Shown piece after piece: positions 18,302-27,161 of a stretch of 64,000 bases of DNA (the stretch's first letter is position 1; every line of letters starts with the position of its first letter). The stretch is from Candidatus Skiveiella danica (GTDB taxonomy: Bacteria; Pseudomonadota; Gammaproteobacteria; Burkholderiales; Burkholderiaceae_C): NCBI GenBank assembly GCA_016721925.1, contig JADKHE010000007.1:108754-172753 (forward strand), read 5' to 3'. The position numbers and the translations under genes are program-made. The notes beneath the pieces are model-generated. The model was given only the letters and a program-made list of their open reading frames with translations. It searched no databases and was not told the origin of the DNA.

Positions 18302-18643
18302 ATGAGTGACACGCCCAGCTATGAAACCAACCGGTGGACCAAGCACTTCGAGGAAATCGACCTGGAGATCGCCCGCCTTGCGGTGATGATGGACATTCCC
18401 ATTCTGGACCCCGGCGTCATCGATCGGATTCTGGGCAACGACGCCAGTGTCTGCGGCAAGGAAAAGCCAAGAGCTTTTGCGGAATTGCGTGCCATGCTGA
18501 TGATGCATGCCGCCGATCAGTTGAAGGCGACGAATTCGCTGGGTGCGCTGGAGACGCAGGACATGGTGCGCGGGGTGGTCGATCGCCTGCGCGAGCGCAT
18601 CGGCGAACGGATGGGCAACCGCCAGGACCCGCCAGCAGCCTGA
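18302..18643 (+). CDS. Hypothetical protein
   Basis: This 113-residue, mainly helical, soluble protein was not recognised. It is preceded by a GGAGAG ribosome-binding site. It contains an acidic N-terminal helix (WTKHFEEIDLEIARLAVMM) and an Arg/Glu-rich C-terminus. It lies between an envelope protein gene and a small lipoprotein gene, all on the plus strand. Confidence 0.7.
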   Translation: MSDTPSYETNRWTKHFEEIDLEIARLAVMMDIPILDPGVIDRILGNDASVCGKEKPRAFAELRAMLMMHAADQLKATNSLGALETQDMVRGVVDRLRERIGERMGNRQDPPAA

Positions 18644-18682
18644 TCGTCCACAATTTGATTCTTTTGTTCCATCCCAAGTACC

Positions 18683-19087
18683 ATGAAAAGCCTCATTCAC
18701 GCACTCAAATTCCTGCTCGCTTTGGCGCTGCTTGCATTGGCCGCCGGTTGTGCGTCGTCCAGCAAGGGCACCCAGGACCTGGCCATCGCCGCTGGATTCA
18801 AGGTCATCACGCCCGTCAACCCTGAGCAGAAGGCGCTGTTGCAAACCCTCCCGGAGGGCAAGATCACCCAGATCACGCACGACGGCAAGCTCTATTACGT
18901 CCTGCCGGATGCGCCCAACAACCAGGCCTATGTGGGCGGCCCCAACGAGTACCAGGTCTACCAGCAGATGCGCGTGGCCAAGCAGATCAGCGACAACAAC
19001 CTGGCGGCCGCCCAGATGAACCAGATGAACGCCATGAACTGGGGCATGTGGGGCGGCTGGGGTGGCGTCGGCGGCTTCCGTTATTGA
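18683..19087 (+). CDS. Small lipoprotein
   Basis: The 134-residue product has a signal peptide with lipobox LALAAGCASS and a short mature domain that includes ITHDGKLYYVLPD and a C-terminal Met/Asn/Trp/Gly-rich tail (MNQMNAMNWGMWGGWGG). It is probably anchored in the outer membrane. The low-complexity tail is common in uncharacterised betaproteobacterial lipoproteins. No function can be given. Confidence 0.75.
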   Translation: MKSLIHALKFLLALALLALAAGCASSSKGTQDLAIAAGFKVITPVNPEQKALLQTLPEGKITQITHDGKLYYVLPDAPNNQAYVGGPNEYQVYQQMRVAKQISDNNLAAAQMNQMNAMNWGMWGGWGGVGGFRY

Positions 19088-19190
19088 TGGGTTGGCTGCG
19101 CGCCCGGGGCAGCCCGGGCCCGGCCATTCCAGCGCCGACCTGGAAGGATGTCCGTCTTGCAGAGCTGAGGCGGGGGTCTGACAGGCGGAC

Positions 19191-19592
19191 TTAGAGCCAG
19201 ACACCGTTGCGCGGCATCTGAATGGATTGCGAAGGGTCGCCGCCGGTGGCCAGCGCGTCGAACACCAGGCTGAGCAGCGAGATGAAGATGCTCGCAAAGA
19301 AGGCGGTCCAGAAGCCTGACACCCTGAATCCCTTCACCAGCGCCGAAACCAGCAGGATCATGAGCGCATTGATCACCAGCAGGAACAGGCCAAAGGTGAG
19401 CAGCGTCAGCGGCAGGGTCAGCACGATCAGCAGCGGCTTGACCACCGCGTTGGCAAAACCCAGCAGGAGTGCCGAAACCATCAACGCCGACGTGCTCTCG
19501 AACCGGATCCCCTTGAAGATGTGACTGGCCACCCAGAGTGAAAGGGCGGTGATGGCCCAGTGCAGCAGGAAGGGTGTCAGGTTGTTCAGCAT
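19191..19592 (-). CDS. Phage-holin-superfamily-IV-like membrane protein
   Basis: This 133-residue protein has four hydrophobic helices with the pattern IFKGIRFESTSALMVSALLLG, NAVVKPLLIVLTLPLTLLTFGLF and a long C-terminal helix, typical of the Phage_holin_4_2 (YvlD-like) family. Despite the family name these are normally chromosomal membrane proteins, and no phage genes are nearby. Confidence 0.85.
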   Translation of the reverse strand: MLNNLTPFLLHWAITALSLWVASHIFKGIRFESTSALMVSALLLGFANAVVKPLLIVLTLPLTLLTFGLFLLVINALMILLVSALVKGFRVSGFWTAFFASIFISLLSLVFDALATGGDPSQSIQMPRNGVWL

Positions 19593-19682
19593 GGGTTCGG
19601 GCCTTGGGCTTGCGGGAGGTTCCGCTTACACGATGGTACCGGCAGCGCGGCAGTGCCCGGGCGATGGCTGGGAAAGGCTGTC

Positions 19683-20105
19683 TCAGCGGTGGTGTTCACG
19701 CCGACGCTGTTCCGAAACGAAAACCTCAAGCTCGGGATCCATCGCGTTGCGTGACGAAACGATGCCGATGGGGCGACCGCTCTCCACGACCGGCACATGC
19801 CGGAAGCCGTGTTCCTGCATCAGCAGCAGCGCGTGACCGTAGGACCGGCTGGGTTCCAGCGTGAGCGGCGACGGCGTCATCACGGTGTCCAGATGGGTTG
19901 TGGCTGGATCGAGATCCTTGGCGATCACCCTGAAAACGATGTCGCGCTCGGTGAAGATGCCGACCAGGCTTTCATTTGCGACCACCAGCACAGCACCGGC
20001 GTTGCGCGTGGCCATCAGGCGCGCGGCATCGCTGACGGTGGTCTGTGGTGGCGCGGTCAGAAAACGGTCCCGCTCCATGATGCTCTTGATGGGTCGATCG
20101 AACAT
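19683..20105 (-). CDS. Tandem CBS domain protein
   Basis: The 140-residue protein consists of two CBS motifs and little else: the first around TVSDAARLMATRNAGAVLVV and GIFTERDIVFRVI, the second around YGHALLLMQEHGFRHVPVV and GIVSSRNAMD. CBS pairs bind adenosyl compounds such as AMP, ATP or SAM and act as regulatory modules. As a stand-alone protein it may sense energy state. The target is unknown. Confidence 0.9.
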   Translation of the reverse strand: MFDRPIKSIMERDRFLTAPPQTTVSDAARLMATRNAGAVLVVANESLVGIFTERDIVFRVIAKDLDPATTHLDTVMTPSPLTLEPSRSYGHALLLMQEHGFRHVPVVESGRPIGIVSSRNAMDPELEVFVSEQRRREHHR

Positions 20106-20217
20106 GAGAACCTCCGTCGGGCGATGCTAGTCACCTCGATTTCCGGCGTGTTGCGCCAGATCAAATCAGCGGCGTCGCGTCGGCAGGGTAATTCCGGGGG
20201 ATGGCCGGCCGCAGGGG

Positions 20218-20730
20218 CTACAGAGCCTTCTGCACCAGGGCTCCACTGAAGAGGTACGGAAGTCGGGGGCCACGGTCTGTGGCGGCCCCACCCTTGTCCT
20301 CGACGCTGATCGCAAGCTGCGACACGGTGGCCAGTGCAGCATCACTCGCTGGCAGCTGGTGCGTCTTGCCTGCGCTGTAAAGCACGCCCAGGGAGCGGGG
20401 CGGTGCACCTGGCACCAGGGCCCACAGCTGCAACGTGTCCTCCCGGCCCTCCTTGACCGTGTTCAGCCGCTGGAGCTGCATCGTCCGTTCCTGGGGGTCG
20501 AAGGTGGCGAGCATCGCTGGCGCCTGAGCGGTGTCGAGCAGGACAGCGATGTATTTGATCCGCGGCGTGGCCTTGAGCTGGGCCTGCAGGTGCGCCACCT
20601 GTGCCTTGAACTGTTCATACATGCTGGCGCCGGCAGCAAGGCCGAATGCGATGACCAGAATGCAGGCAATGGTGGCCGCACGCCAGCGCCCGGCGTGACA
20701 GGGGGAAGAAGATGCGGGAATGTCGGACAT
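20218..20730 (-). CDS. RskA-like anti-sigma factor C-terminal domain, without zinc finger
   Basis: The 170-residue protein has a membrane helix (IACILVIAFGLAAGASMY, about residues 20-37), a short coiled segment and a periplasmic domain with LQLWALVPGAPPRSLGVL, the conserved pattern of the RskA C-terminal domain. A complete anti-sigma factor would have an N-terminal cytoplasmic zinc-binding domain that holds the sigma factor; only about 18 residues precede the helix here. No sigma factor gene is adjacent. It may be a truncated or separately used sensor domain. Confidence 0.65.
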   Translation of the reverse strand: MSDIPASSSPCHAGRWRAATIACILVIAFGLAAGASMYEQFKAQVAHLQAQLKATPRIKYIAVLLDTAQAPAMLATFDPQERTMQLQRLNTVKEGREDTLQLWALVPGAPPRSLGVLYSAGKTHQLPASDAALATVSQLAISVEDKGGAATDRGPRLPYLFSGALVQKAL

Positions 20731-20894
20731 GGCCAGAACGTGGTTTTCCAGGGTATTCGCAGAGGGCGTGGTGGACAGACCGGCCGGGTGTCGTCTTCCC
20801 GGGCGTTTCCGCCACCGGCAGGCCAAGTGTAGTGTGGGATGCGCCGGTGCACCGGCGCTGTGCAGGGCTGTCCTTACCGCGTATGCTTGTCGCC

Positions 20895-21197
20895 ATGCTG
20901 CGCCTGACCTGTGCTCCCAACCTCGCTCTGGCCCGGCTTTGGGCCGATGCGCTGGGTGTCGAGGGGATCGGTGCGAGCGTGCAACGCGAGTTCCTCGCCG
21001 GCGTGGCCGGGCAATTGCCCCCGGATCAATGCCTGCCCGAAATTTGGATCGACCATCCCGAGCAGGAGGCGCGGGCCCGCCAGTTGCTGCACGACCTTCA
21101 GCATGTACCGCAGCAGCGTTGGCGGTGCGCCTGCGGCGAGCAGGTGGAAGGCGGCTTCGAGCAGTGCTGGCAGTGCGGATGCTGGATGCCGCAATGA
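20895..21197 (+). CDS. DUF2007-type protein with zinc ribbon
   Basis: The 100-residue product (ATG 20895; ATG 20883 is an alternative) has an N-terminal fold like DUF2007 or PII-like signal-transducing proteins, in which a segment such as ARLWADALGVEGIGASV packs two strands, followed by PEIWIDHPEQEARARQLL. The C-terminus has a four-cysteine zinc ribbon: CAC and CWQCG around EQVEGGFEQ. Function is not known. Confidence 0.75.
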   Translation: MLRLTCAPNLALARLWADALGVEGIGASVQREFLAGVAGQLPPDQCLPEIWIDHPEQEARARQLLHDLQHVPQQRWRCACGEQVEGGFEQCWQCGCWMPQ

Positions 21198-21276
21198 ACC
21201 GATCTCGCCGGCAGGCATGAAAGCTTGCGACAATCGGGGTTTCGATTGCCCCCGTTTCGGGCCTGAAAGGTTGTTC

Positions 21277-21864
21277 ATGACGTCTCGCTCCCTGTTCTGT
21301 TCCCTGGTGCTGCTTTTTTCCATGCTGATGGCAGGCTGCTCGCAGCAGGAGGCCCCCAAGGCCGCCCCGGCGCCGGCGGCCAAGCGGGAACTCTCCCTGG
21401 AGACGGTGGCCGCTCAGGGCAAAGGCTTCACTGTTGGCGCCATGATGAGCTCCAACACGGTCTACGTCTTCTTCGATGCCCAGTGCCCGCATTGCGGGCA
21501 CTTGTGGGAGGCCTCGCTGCCGCTGCAGAAAAAGCTCAAGTTCGTCTGGATCCCGGTGGGCTGGATCAATGCCAGCAGCACGGCCCAGGGCGCGGCCCTG
21601 CTGACCGCGACCAACCCCGGCGCGCTGATGAGCGAACACGAAGCCTCCCTGCTGGCGAAAAAGGGCGGCATTTCCGCGCCCAGCAGCATCCCCGCCGAGA
21701 TCGAGCAGGCCATCAAGAGCAACACGCAGTTGCTCAACAGCTTCGGCGCGGAGGCGGTGCCCTTCATCGTGGCGCGCAACGCGAAGACCGGCCAGACGGT
21801 GAGCCGTGACGGCGCGATGTCCACGCCGGCGCTGGCCGAATTCCTCGGCGTTGAGGCGCCGTAA
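21277..21864 (+). CDS. DsbG/DsbC-like thiol:disulfide lipoprotein
   Basis: The 195-residue product has a lipoprotein signal with lipobox LMAGCSQ, then a DsbC/DsbG-type thioredoxin fold. The redox site is FFDAQCPHCGHLW (CPHC), and the cis-Pro region is EAVPFIVARN. It lacks the N-terminal dimerisation domain of classic DsbC. It should be an envelope disulfide oxidoreductase or isomerase attached to a membrane. It is followed after 21 bp by a gene for a cytoplasmic kinase fusion. Confidence 0.85.
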   Translation: MTSRSLFCSLVLLFSMLMAGCSQQEAPKAAPAPAAKRELSLETVAAQGKGFTVGAMMSSNTVYVFFDAQCPHCGHLWEASLPLQKKLKFVWIPVGWINASSTAQGAALLTATNPGALMSEHEASLLAKKGGISAPSSIPAEIEQAIKSNTQLLNSFGAEAVPFIVARNAKTGQTVSRDGAMSTPALAEFLGVEAP

Positions 21865-21885
21865 GCCGGCAAACGGGGGCGTTGC

Positions 21886-23484
21886 ATGACAGCGCCTGCA
21901 CACCCCGCGCAAGCCGCCGCCACGGCGCATGAACAGCGGGTGGCGGGCCTGGTCCGGTGGCTGGCCGCGGCTGACCCGCGCGAACCCCTGGCGGTGGTGC
22001 GCACCCACATCTCCACGGTGATCCTGGCGGGCCCGCTGGCGTACAAGCTCAAGCGGCCGGTGCGCCTGACGTTCCTGGACTTCTCTTCGCTGTCGCAGCG
22101 GCGCTTCTTCCTTGAAGAGGAACTGCGCATCAACCGGCGCACCGCGCCGCAGCTGTACCTGGATGTGCGGCCGGTCACCGGCACGGTGGATCAACCCGTG
22201 ATCGGTGGCGATGGCGAGCCCGCCGACTGGGTGCTGCGCATGCGCCGGTTTGAGGCCGATGGCGAATTTGCCTCGATGGCGGGCGCCGGCTTGCTACAAG
22301 CGCGGGACGTGGAGGCGCTGGCCGGGCACCTGGCCGCCTTTCACCGCTCGTTGGTCCCCCTGACGGCCGAGGCGCCCGGCGGCCTGCCGCCGAAGGACGC
22401 GCGCCAGTGGGCGCTGGAGAGCCTGGACGACATCGCCGCCAATCCGGTGCGGCCGCCGGAATGCTCCATGGACGATCTGGCGGCCCTGCGGCGCGGGATC
22501 GACGAGACCTTCACGCAGGCACAGCCGCTGGTCGATCAGCGCCGTGCGCAGGGCTTTGTGCGCGAGTGCCATGGCGATCTGCATCTGGGCAATCTCGTGC
22601 GCTGGCAGGGCGAGGTGTTTGCCTTCGATGCGATCGAGTTCGACGCGCGGCTGCGCTGCATCGACGTCGTCAGCGACGTCGCCTTCACCTTCATGGACCT
22701 GCACGCGGTCGGCCTGCGCCCGCTGGCCTGGCGCTTCATCAACGCCTGGGCCGGGCACACCGGCGACTATGGCGGGCTGGTGCTGCTGCACCGCTTTGCG
22801 GCCTACCGGGCCCTCGTGCGGGCCAAGGTGGTGCTGCTCAGCGGTGGCGACCGGGAGGCCTTCATGGCGTTCTGGCGCCTGGCGGAAGAACTGGTGCGCG
22901 GGCCGCAGCGGCCGCGGCTGGCGATCACGATGGGGCTCAGCGGATCCGGCAAGTCCACGGTGGCGTGCGCGTTGGCCGACGCACTGGGCGCCATCTGGCT
23001 GCGCTCGGATGTGGAGCGCAAACGCCTGCACGGCCTGCAGCCCCACGAACGCCCCCAGGCGGGGTCAGCCCTGTACGGGGTGGGCGCCACGCAGCGCACC
23101 TATGCGCGCCTGGGCGAACTGGCGCAGACCCTGCTGGGCGCGGGCCTCTCCGTGGTGGTCGATGCCGCCTACCTGCGCCGCGACGAGCGCGAGGCCATGC
23201 GCCAGCTGGCGGCGCGCCTGGGCGTGAGCTTTTCGCTTGTGGTGTGCACCGCATCGCCTGCGCAGCTGCAGGCGCGCATCCTGCAGCGGCTGCAGGCCGG
23301 CAACGACCCCTCGGACGCCACCCTGGACGTGCTCGCGCTGCAACAGCGGGTGCAGGAGCCCTTGACGCCGGATGAACAAGGTCGCGCTGTGGAGGTGGCC
23401 AACGACGGGCCGCTGGAGGCACTGGCAGACCCGGTGCGGCGGCTGGTCGCCGCCTGGAGCCTTCAAGAAAGCTCGCCGGCCTGA
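21886..23484 (+). CDS. Phosphotransferase-like/P-loop kinase fusion protein
   Basis: This 532-residue protein joins an aminoglycoside-phosphotransferase-like kinase domain (about residues 1-330; catalytic segment CHGDLHLGNLVRW and metal segment FDAIEFDARL) to an AAA/P-loop kinase domain (about residues 345-520; Walker A GLSGSGKST, then WLRSDVERKRLHG). The two-domain form is a known bacterial family of unknown substrate. The stop is at the edge of dispersed repeat copy j. Confidence 0.85.
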   Translation: MTAPAHPAQAAATAHEQRVAGLVRWLAAADPREPLAVVRTHISTVILAGPLAYKLKRPVRLTFLDFSSLSQRRFFLEEELRINRRTAPQLYLDVRPVTGTVDQPVIGGDGEPADWVLRMRRFEADGEFASMAGAGLLQARDVEALAGHLAAFHRSLVPLTAEAPGGLPPKDARQWALESLDDIAANPVRPPECSMDDLAALRRGIDETFTQAQPLVDQRRAQGFVRECHGDLHLGNLVRWQGEVFAFDAIEFDARLRCIDVVSDVAFTFMDLHAVGLRPLAWRFINAWAGHTGDYGGLVLLHRFAAYRALVRAKVVLLSGGDREAFMAFWRLAEELVRGPQRPRLAITMGLSGSGKSTVACALADALGAIWLRSDVERKRLHGLQPHERPQAGSALYGVGATQRTYARLGELAQTLLGAGLSVVVDAAYLRRDEREAMRQLAARLGVSFSLVVCTASPAQLQARILQRLQAGNDPSDATLDVLALQQRVQEPLTPDEQGRAVEVANDGPLEALADPVRRLVAAWSLQESSPA

Positions 23485-23552
23485 ATTTCAGACAAAAGCA
23501 GCCACATCCCAGCGCCAGATGGTCAGTTGCTGCTCCTGAAACAGGAGTCTCT
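23484..23552 (-). repeat. Dispersed repeat, copy j (intergenic, minus)
   Basis: On the minus strand CAACTGACCATCTGGCGCTG followed by GGATGTGGCTGCTTTTGTCTG matches the family core with several changes. In the frame used by the other copies it reads LTIWRWDVAAF. It begins at the stop codon of the kinase fusion gene. Confidence 0.7.
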
Positions 23553-23628
23553 GACACCTGGGCGACAGCGTTGAGAAGCGCCCTGCAGCGCCCGGCGCGT
23601 ATGCTTTTGCTCCCACTGGAGGAGCCTC

Positions 23629-24729
23629 ATGAAAAAAGTTGCGTTGGGCTTGGGCATGTTGTTGCTGGCCCTGATGGCCTATCTGGCGCTCTGGCCGGTG
23701 CCGATCCAGCCGGTCAGCTGGAAGGCGCCCGCGGCGCCCGGCTACGTCGGGCCGCACGCGGCGAACCAGAAACTGGCCGGCCTGAAGATGATCGACCTCG
23801 GCGGCGAGGAGGGTCCGGAGCACGTCGTGCTGGCGCGCGACGGCAAGCTCTACACCACGGTGCTCAGCGGAAACATCCTGCGCATGAACCCCGACGGCAG
23901 CGGCCGCGAGGTGTTTGCCAACACTGGCGGGCGGGTGCTGGGCTTCGACTTTGACGCGACGGGCAACCTGATCGCCGCCGATGCCATCAAGGGCCTGCTG
24001 TCGATCAGCCCGGACCGCAAGATCACCGTGCTGGCCGACCAGGTGGGCGGCGACCCGATCCGCTACGCCGACGCCGTGGTGGTGGCCCGCAACGGCAAGA
24101 TCTACCTGAGCGACGCCTCAACGCGCTTCGCACCTGCGCGCTGGGGCGGCACCTTCGAGGCTAGCGTGCTCGACATCATCGAGCAGTCGTCCACCGGCCG
24201 CATCCTCGAATACGACCCGGCCACCCGCAGCACCCGGGTGGTCGCCAAGGGCCTGAGCTTCGCCAACGGCGTGGCACTGAGCCAGGACGAAAAAGACCTG
24301 TTCGTGGCCGAGACCGGAAAGTACCGCGTCTGGAAAATTCCCACCGAGGCGCGCGAACTCGACATCGCCCAAGGCGGCGCGCAGGCGCGCGTGTTGCTGG
24401 ACAACCTGCCCGGTTATCCGGACAACCTGATGCGCGGTACGGACGGAAAAATCTGGATGGGGCTGACCAAGCCGAGGAGCCCGGTGGTCGACGGAATGGC
24501 CGAAAAACCTTTCCTGCGCGCGATGACGCTGCGCCTGCCGCGCGCGTTGTGGCCTGTGCCCAAGGCCTACGGCCATGTGATGGCCTTCACCGAGGACGGC
24601 AAGATCGTCGCCGACCTGCAGGACCCCAGCGGCGCCTACCCCGAGACCACGGCCGTCACCGAAACGGCCGACCGCCTGTACGTGCAGAGCCTGCACGCCA
24701 AGGGCCTGGGCTGGATGGACAAAAAATAG
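23629..24729 (+). CDS. SMP-30/strictosidine synthase-like beta-propeller protein
   Basis: The 366-residue protein begins with a membrane or signal segment (residues 4-24) and continues with beta-propeller repeats: HVVLARDGKLYTTVLSG, LGFDFDATGNLIAADA, YADAVVVARNGKIYLSDAS, and FANGVALSQDEKDLFVAETGKYRVW, the last being the typical strictosidine-synthase-like blade. It is likely a membrane-anchored periplasmic hydrolase or lactonase-like protein. The substrate is unknown. A GC-rich hairpin follows the stop. Confidence 0.85.
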   Translation: MKKVALGLGMLLLALMAYLALWPVPIQPVSWKAPAAPGYVGPHAANQKLAGLKMIDLGGEEGPEHVVLARDGKLYTTVLSGNILRMNPDGSGREVFANTGGRVLGFDFDATGNLIAADAIKGLLSISPDRKITVLADQVGGDPIRYADAVVVARNGKIYLSDASTRFAPARWGGTFEASVLDIIEQSSTGRILEYDPATRSTRVVAKGLSFANGVALSQDEKDLFVAETGKYRVWKIPTEARELDIAQGGAQARVLLDNLPGYPDNLMRGTDGKIWMGLTKPRSPVVDGMAEKPFLRAMTLRLPRALWPVPKAYGHVMAFTEDGKIVADLQDPSGAYPETTAVTETADRLYVQSLHAKGLGWMDKK

Positions 24730-24746
24730 GCCGCTCGCGGCGGCCT
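24728..24746 (+). terminator. Hairpin after the beta-propeller gene
   Basis: AGGCCGC, loop TCGCG, GCGGCCT makes a perfect 7-bp stem starting at the stop codon, followed by CGGGTTTG, which is only weakly T-rich. It lies between two convergent genes, so a bidirectional terminator is plausible. Confidence 0.55.
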
Positions 24747-24773
24747 CGGGTTTGCAGCCGTTCAGGCTGACGT

Positions 24774-27029
24774 TCAGGCCGGCTTTTTCTTCGCAGCCGC
24801 CTTGCGGGCCGGCGCCTTCACGGCGGCCTTTTTGGCAGGTGCGGCTTTACTGACGGCAGCCTTCTTCGGTGCTGACTTGGCCGGCGTTGGGGGTTCTGCA
24901 GCGACGGTGGCCTTCTTGGCGGGTGTCTTGCGGGCGCTTGCCGGCTTGGCTACCGCCTTGGGTTTGGCCGCCTTGGCGGCGGGCGCATCGCTGCCGCCCT
25001 TCCAGGTCAGGCGGGCTTTCTTGGCCAGCGTCACCACCTTGGCGATGGCTTCGTCGGTGAAGACGCCGTTGACGCCCGAGATCGCGGCCAGCTTCATGCC
25101 GTGTTTGATGCCGAGCTTGTAGATCTCCTTGACCTTTTCCCACTCGGTGTCGCGGCCGACGGTGAAGACCTCGAAGCGGCCCTCCAGTGCCAGCACGATG
25201 GTCTCGGCCAGGCAGGCGTAGATCACGTTGGGCGGCAGGCCGATGCTCTTGAGTCCCTTGACCTTGGTCGGCAGCTCGATCTCGCCCGACTCGATGACCA
25301 GCACGTCCGGGCGCTTGGCCACGTCGGAGGCGGGCAGGTCCAGGGGCCGCGCCACGTCGGTGATGACGCAGCCCGGCTTCACCCGCATGATGTCCAGGAT
25401 CTCTTTGCCCGCACCGGAGGTGGAGGTGACGATCATGTCCATGTCGCCGAGCAGTTCGTTGTAGTCGGTGGTGGCCGTGACCTTGGCGTCCGGCGTTTCT
25501 TCCAGGATCGAGTCGCGCAGCGCTTCCAGCTTGGACATCGTGCGCCCGGCGATGTAGACCTCGTCAAAGGCCATGGCCAGCAAGCGCGCACTGACCGAGC
25601 CGATCGAGCCCGAGGCGCCGATCACCATGGTCTTGGCCGCCACCTTCTTGGTGGCAGGGTCGATCTTGACCAGCCCCATGCGGCGCATGGCGTCGGCGGC
25701 GGCCCACAGCGCGCCGGAGGCCGAATAGCTGTTGCCCGTCGTGATGGGGATGCTGGCACGCTTCGCCACGGTCACGCCGGCATCGCCCACCACCTTGGTG
25801 AAGGCGCCCAAGCCCATGATCTGCGCGCCCATCTTCTCGGCGATCTTCGCGGCGTGAAGCAGGCGGCGGTAGGTGAACTCGGGGCTGCGCGAGAGCATTT
25901 CCTTGGGCGTGCCGCCCACGGAGATCAGCCAGCCCTCGGCCTCGGCGCCGGTGGGCGAGATGATGTTCTCCATCTTGCAGTACACCATCGGCGGCATGTG
26001 GGCGGCCAGCGTCTCGACCTTGTCCATCACGAACTTGGGCGTGGACTTCGGAATCGGGAAGGCGTTGCGGATGTAGTTCTGGCTCAGCGGGTGGATCACG
26101 AAGGCAAAGCGCCGGATGTTGCGGAAGTGGCCCGTGGGGTGCAGCAGGCGCGGCTTGATGTCGAGCTCGTCAAGAATCTCGACAAAGTCATCGTCCGAGA
26201 CTTCTTCCTGGGGTTTCTCCAGCGCAGCCAGGATCATCGCTTCAATGGTGTTGACGCCCACGACCTTGTCAAACAGTTTGGGCGACACGTCGACCACCAG
26301 ATTGACCTTGCACTTGGTGAAGAAGGCCAGGCGCTCCTCATCGACCGCCGAGGTGATCAGGGTCTTGCCTTCGAGGTTCTTCGCGTTGCCGACGGCCTTG
26401 AGCTCGGCAAAGGTGCCGACGATGACGTGGGACTTGGCCACCACGCTGGCAATGCGGCTGCCCTTGAATCCGGACAGGGCCGACTCCAGCATTTCGCCGG
26501 GCTTGCCCGAGAGCATCCATTCGCTGCCCTTGGCATAGAGCTCGAGTTGCTCCAGCGAGGTCAGCATGGTCGGCGCGCCGGTCTGGAACAGCGCGTCGGC
26601 GAAGCTCAGGTTCTTGGTGTAGTCCGACAGGGCCACGGCCATGTCGTAGTTGCGCATGCCCGACAGGAACAGCACCAGGTTGTTGTTGAAGTAGTGGCCC
26701 AGCTCCTTCTGCACGTAGCGCACGGCGCGCACCTGCAGCAGGCGGCGCAGGGTGGCGCCCGTGGTCACCGGCACGCGCGTCACCACATGCAGCAGGCGCT
26801 GTGTTTCCTTGTTCACCACCGTGCGCAGGCCCACCTGGTAGTGGTCGCCGATCTCGCCCAGGCCGATGGCGTCGGCCGTGGCCTGCTGGCGGCGCATCAG
26901 CTCCCAGGCCTTGCCCGTGTCGTCATCGGCGCCCATGCGCTTGACCGAGAAGGACTGGCCGAGAAACTCGGTCTTGAACTCGAAATCCTGCTTGGAAGAA
27001 CCCAGCGTGACCGTCACCACTTTTTTCAT
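24774..27029 (-). CDS. Acyl-ACP reductase-like Rossmann enzyme with N-terminal extension and basic tail
   Basis: The 751-residue product starts at ATG 27029 after GAGGAG. Residues about 400-650 resemble cyanobacterial acyl-ACP/acyl-CoA reductase (fatty aldehyde forming): GLGAFT (406-411), TTGNSYSASG (430-439), nucleotide loop VIGASGSIG (469-477), and YACLAETIVLALEG with C606 where that family has its acyl-thioester cysteine, then HGMKLA. The first 320 residues were not recognised. Residues about 677-751 form a Lys/Ala/Pro tail (PAKKA units) like histone H1 or phasin tails. The gene lies 132 bp downstream of an iron alcohol dehydrogenase gene on the same strand. The enzyme class is inferred from motifs remembered from the family; a different thioester or amino acid dehydrogenase activity is possible. 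Confidence 0.65.
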   Translation of the reverse strand: MKKVVTVTLGSSKQDFEFKTEFLGQSFSVKRMGADDDTGKAWELMRRQQATADAIGLGEIGDHYQVGLRTVVNKETQRLLHVVTRVPVTTGATLRRLLQVRAVRYVQKELGHYFNNNLVLFLSGMRNYDMAVALSDYTKNLSFADALFQTGAPTMLTSLEQLELYAKGSEWMLSGKPGEMLESALSGFKGSRIASVVAKSHVIVGTFAELKAVGNAKNLEGKTLITSAVDEERLAFFTKCKVNLVVDVSPKLFDKVVGVNTIEAMILAALEKPQEEVSDDDFVEILDELDIKPRLLHPTGHFRNIRRFAFVIHPLSQNYIRNAFPIPKSTPKFVMDKVETLAAHMPPMVYCKMENIISPTGAEAEGWLISVGGTPKEMLSRSPEFTYRRLLHAAKIAEKMGAQIMGLGAFTKVVGDAGVTVAKRASIPITTGNSYSASGALWAAADAMRRMGLVKIDPATKKVAAKTMVIGASGSIGSVSARLLAMAFDEVYIAGRTMSKLEALRDSILEETPDAKVTATTDYNELLGDMDMIVTSTSGAGKEILDIMRVKPGCVITDVARPLDLPASDVAKRPDVLVIESGEIELPTKVKGLKSIGLPPNVIYACLAETIVLALEGRFEVFTVGRDTEWEKVKEIYKLGIKHGMKLAAISGVNGVFTDEAIAKVVTLAKKARLTWKGGSDAPAAKAAKPKAVAKPASARKTPAKKATVAAEPPTPAKSAPKKAAVSKAAPAKKAAVKAPARKAAAKKKPA

Positions 27030-27161
27030 TGCATTGCTCCTCTTGTTGTTCCTTGAATCCATGCCGACCGGCGGTTCTGCATCGGTCGGGGTGCCGGTGG
27101 ATACTGCCAGAAACCGGACTGACCTGCATGGGCGGGCCGCCGCCGGCGACCCGGCATCGCC

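Noticed and set aside
19191..19592. Prophage remnant suggested by the holin-family name
   Set aside because: The protein is of the chromosomal YvlD-like kind and no other phage gene is near.
20711..20894. Upstream extension of the DUF2007-type protein to 161 codons
   Set aside because: The added segment is antisense to the RskA-like gene and has no domain; the family starts at the MLRLTCAPN segment.
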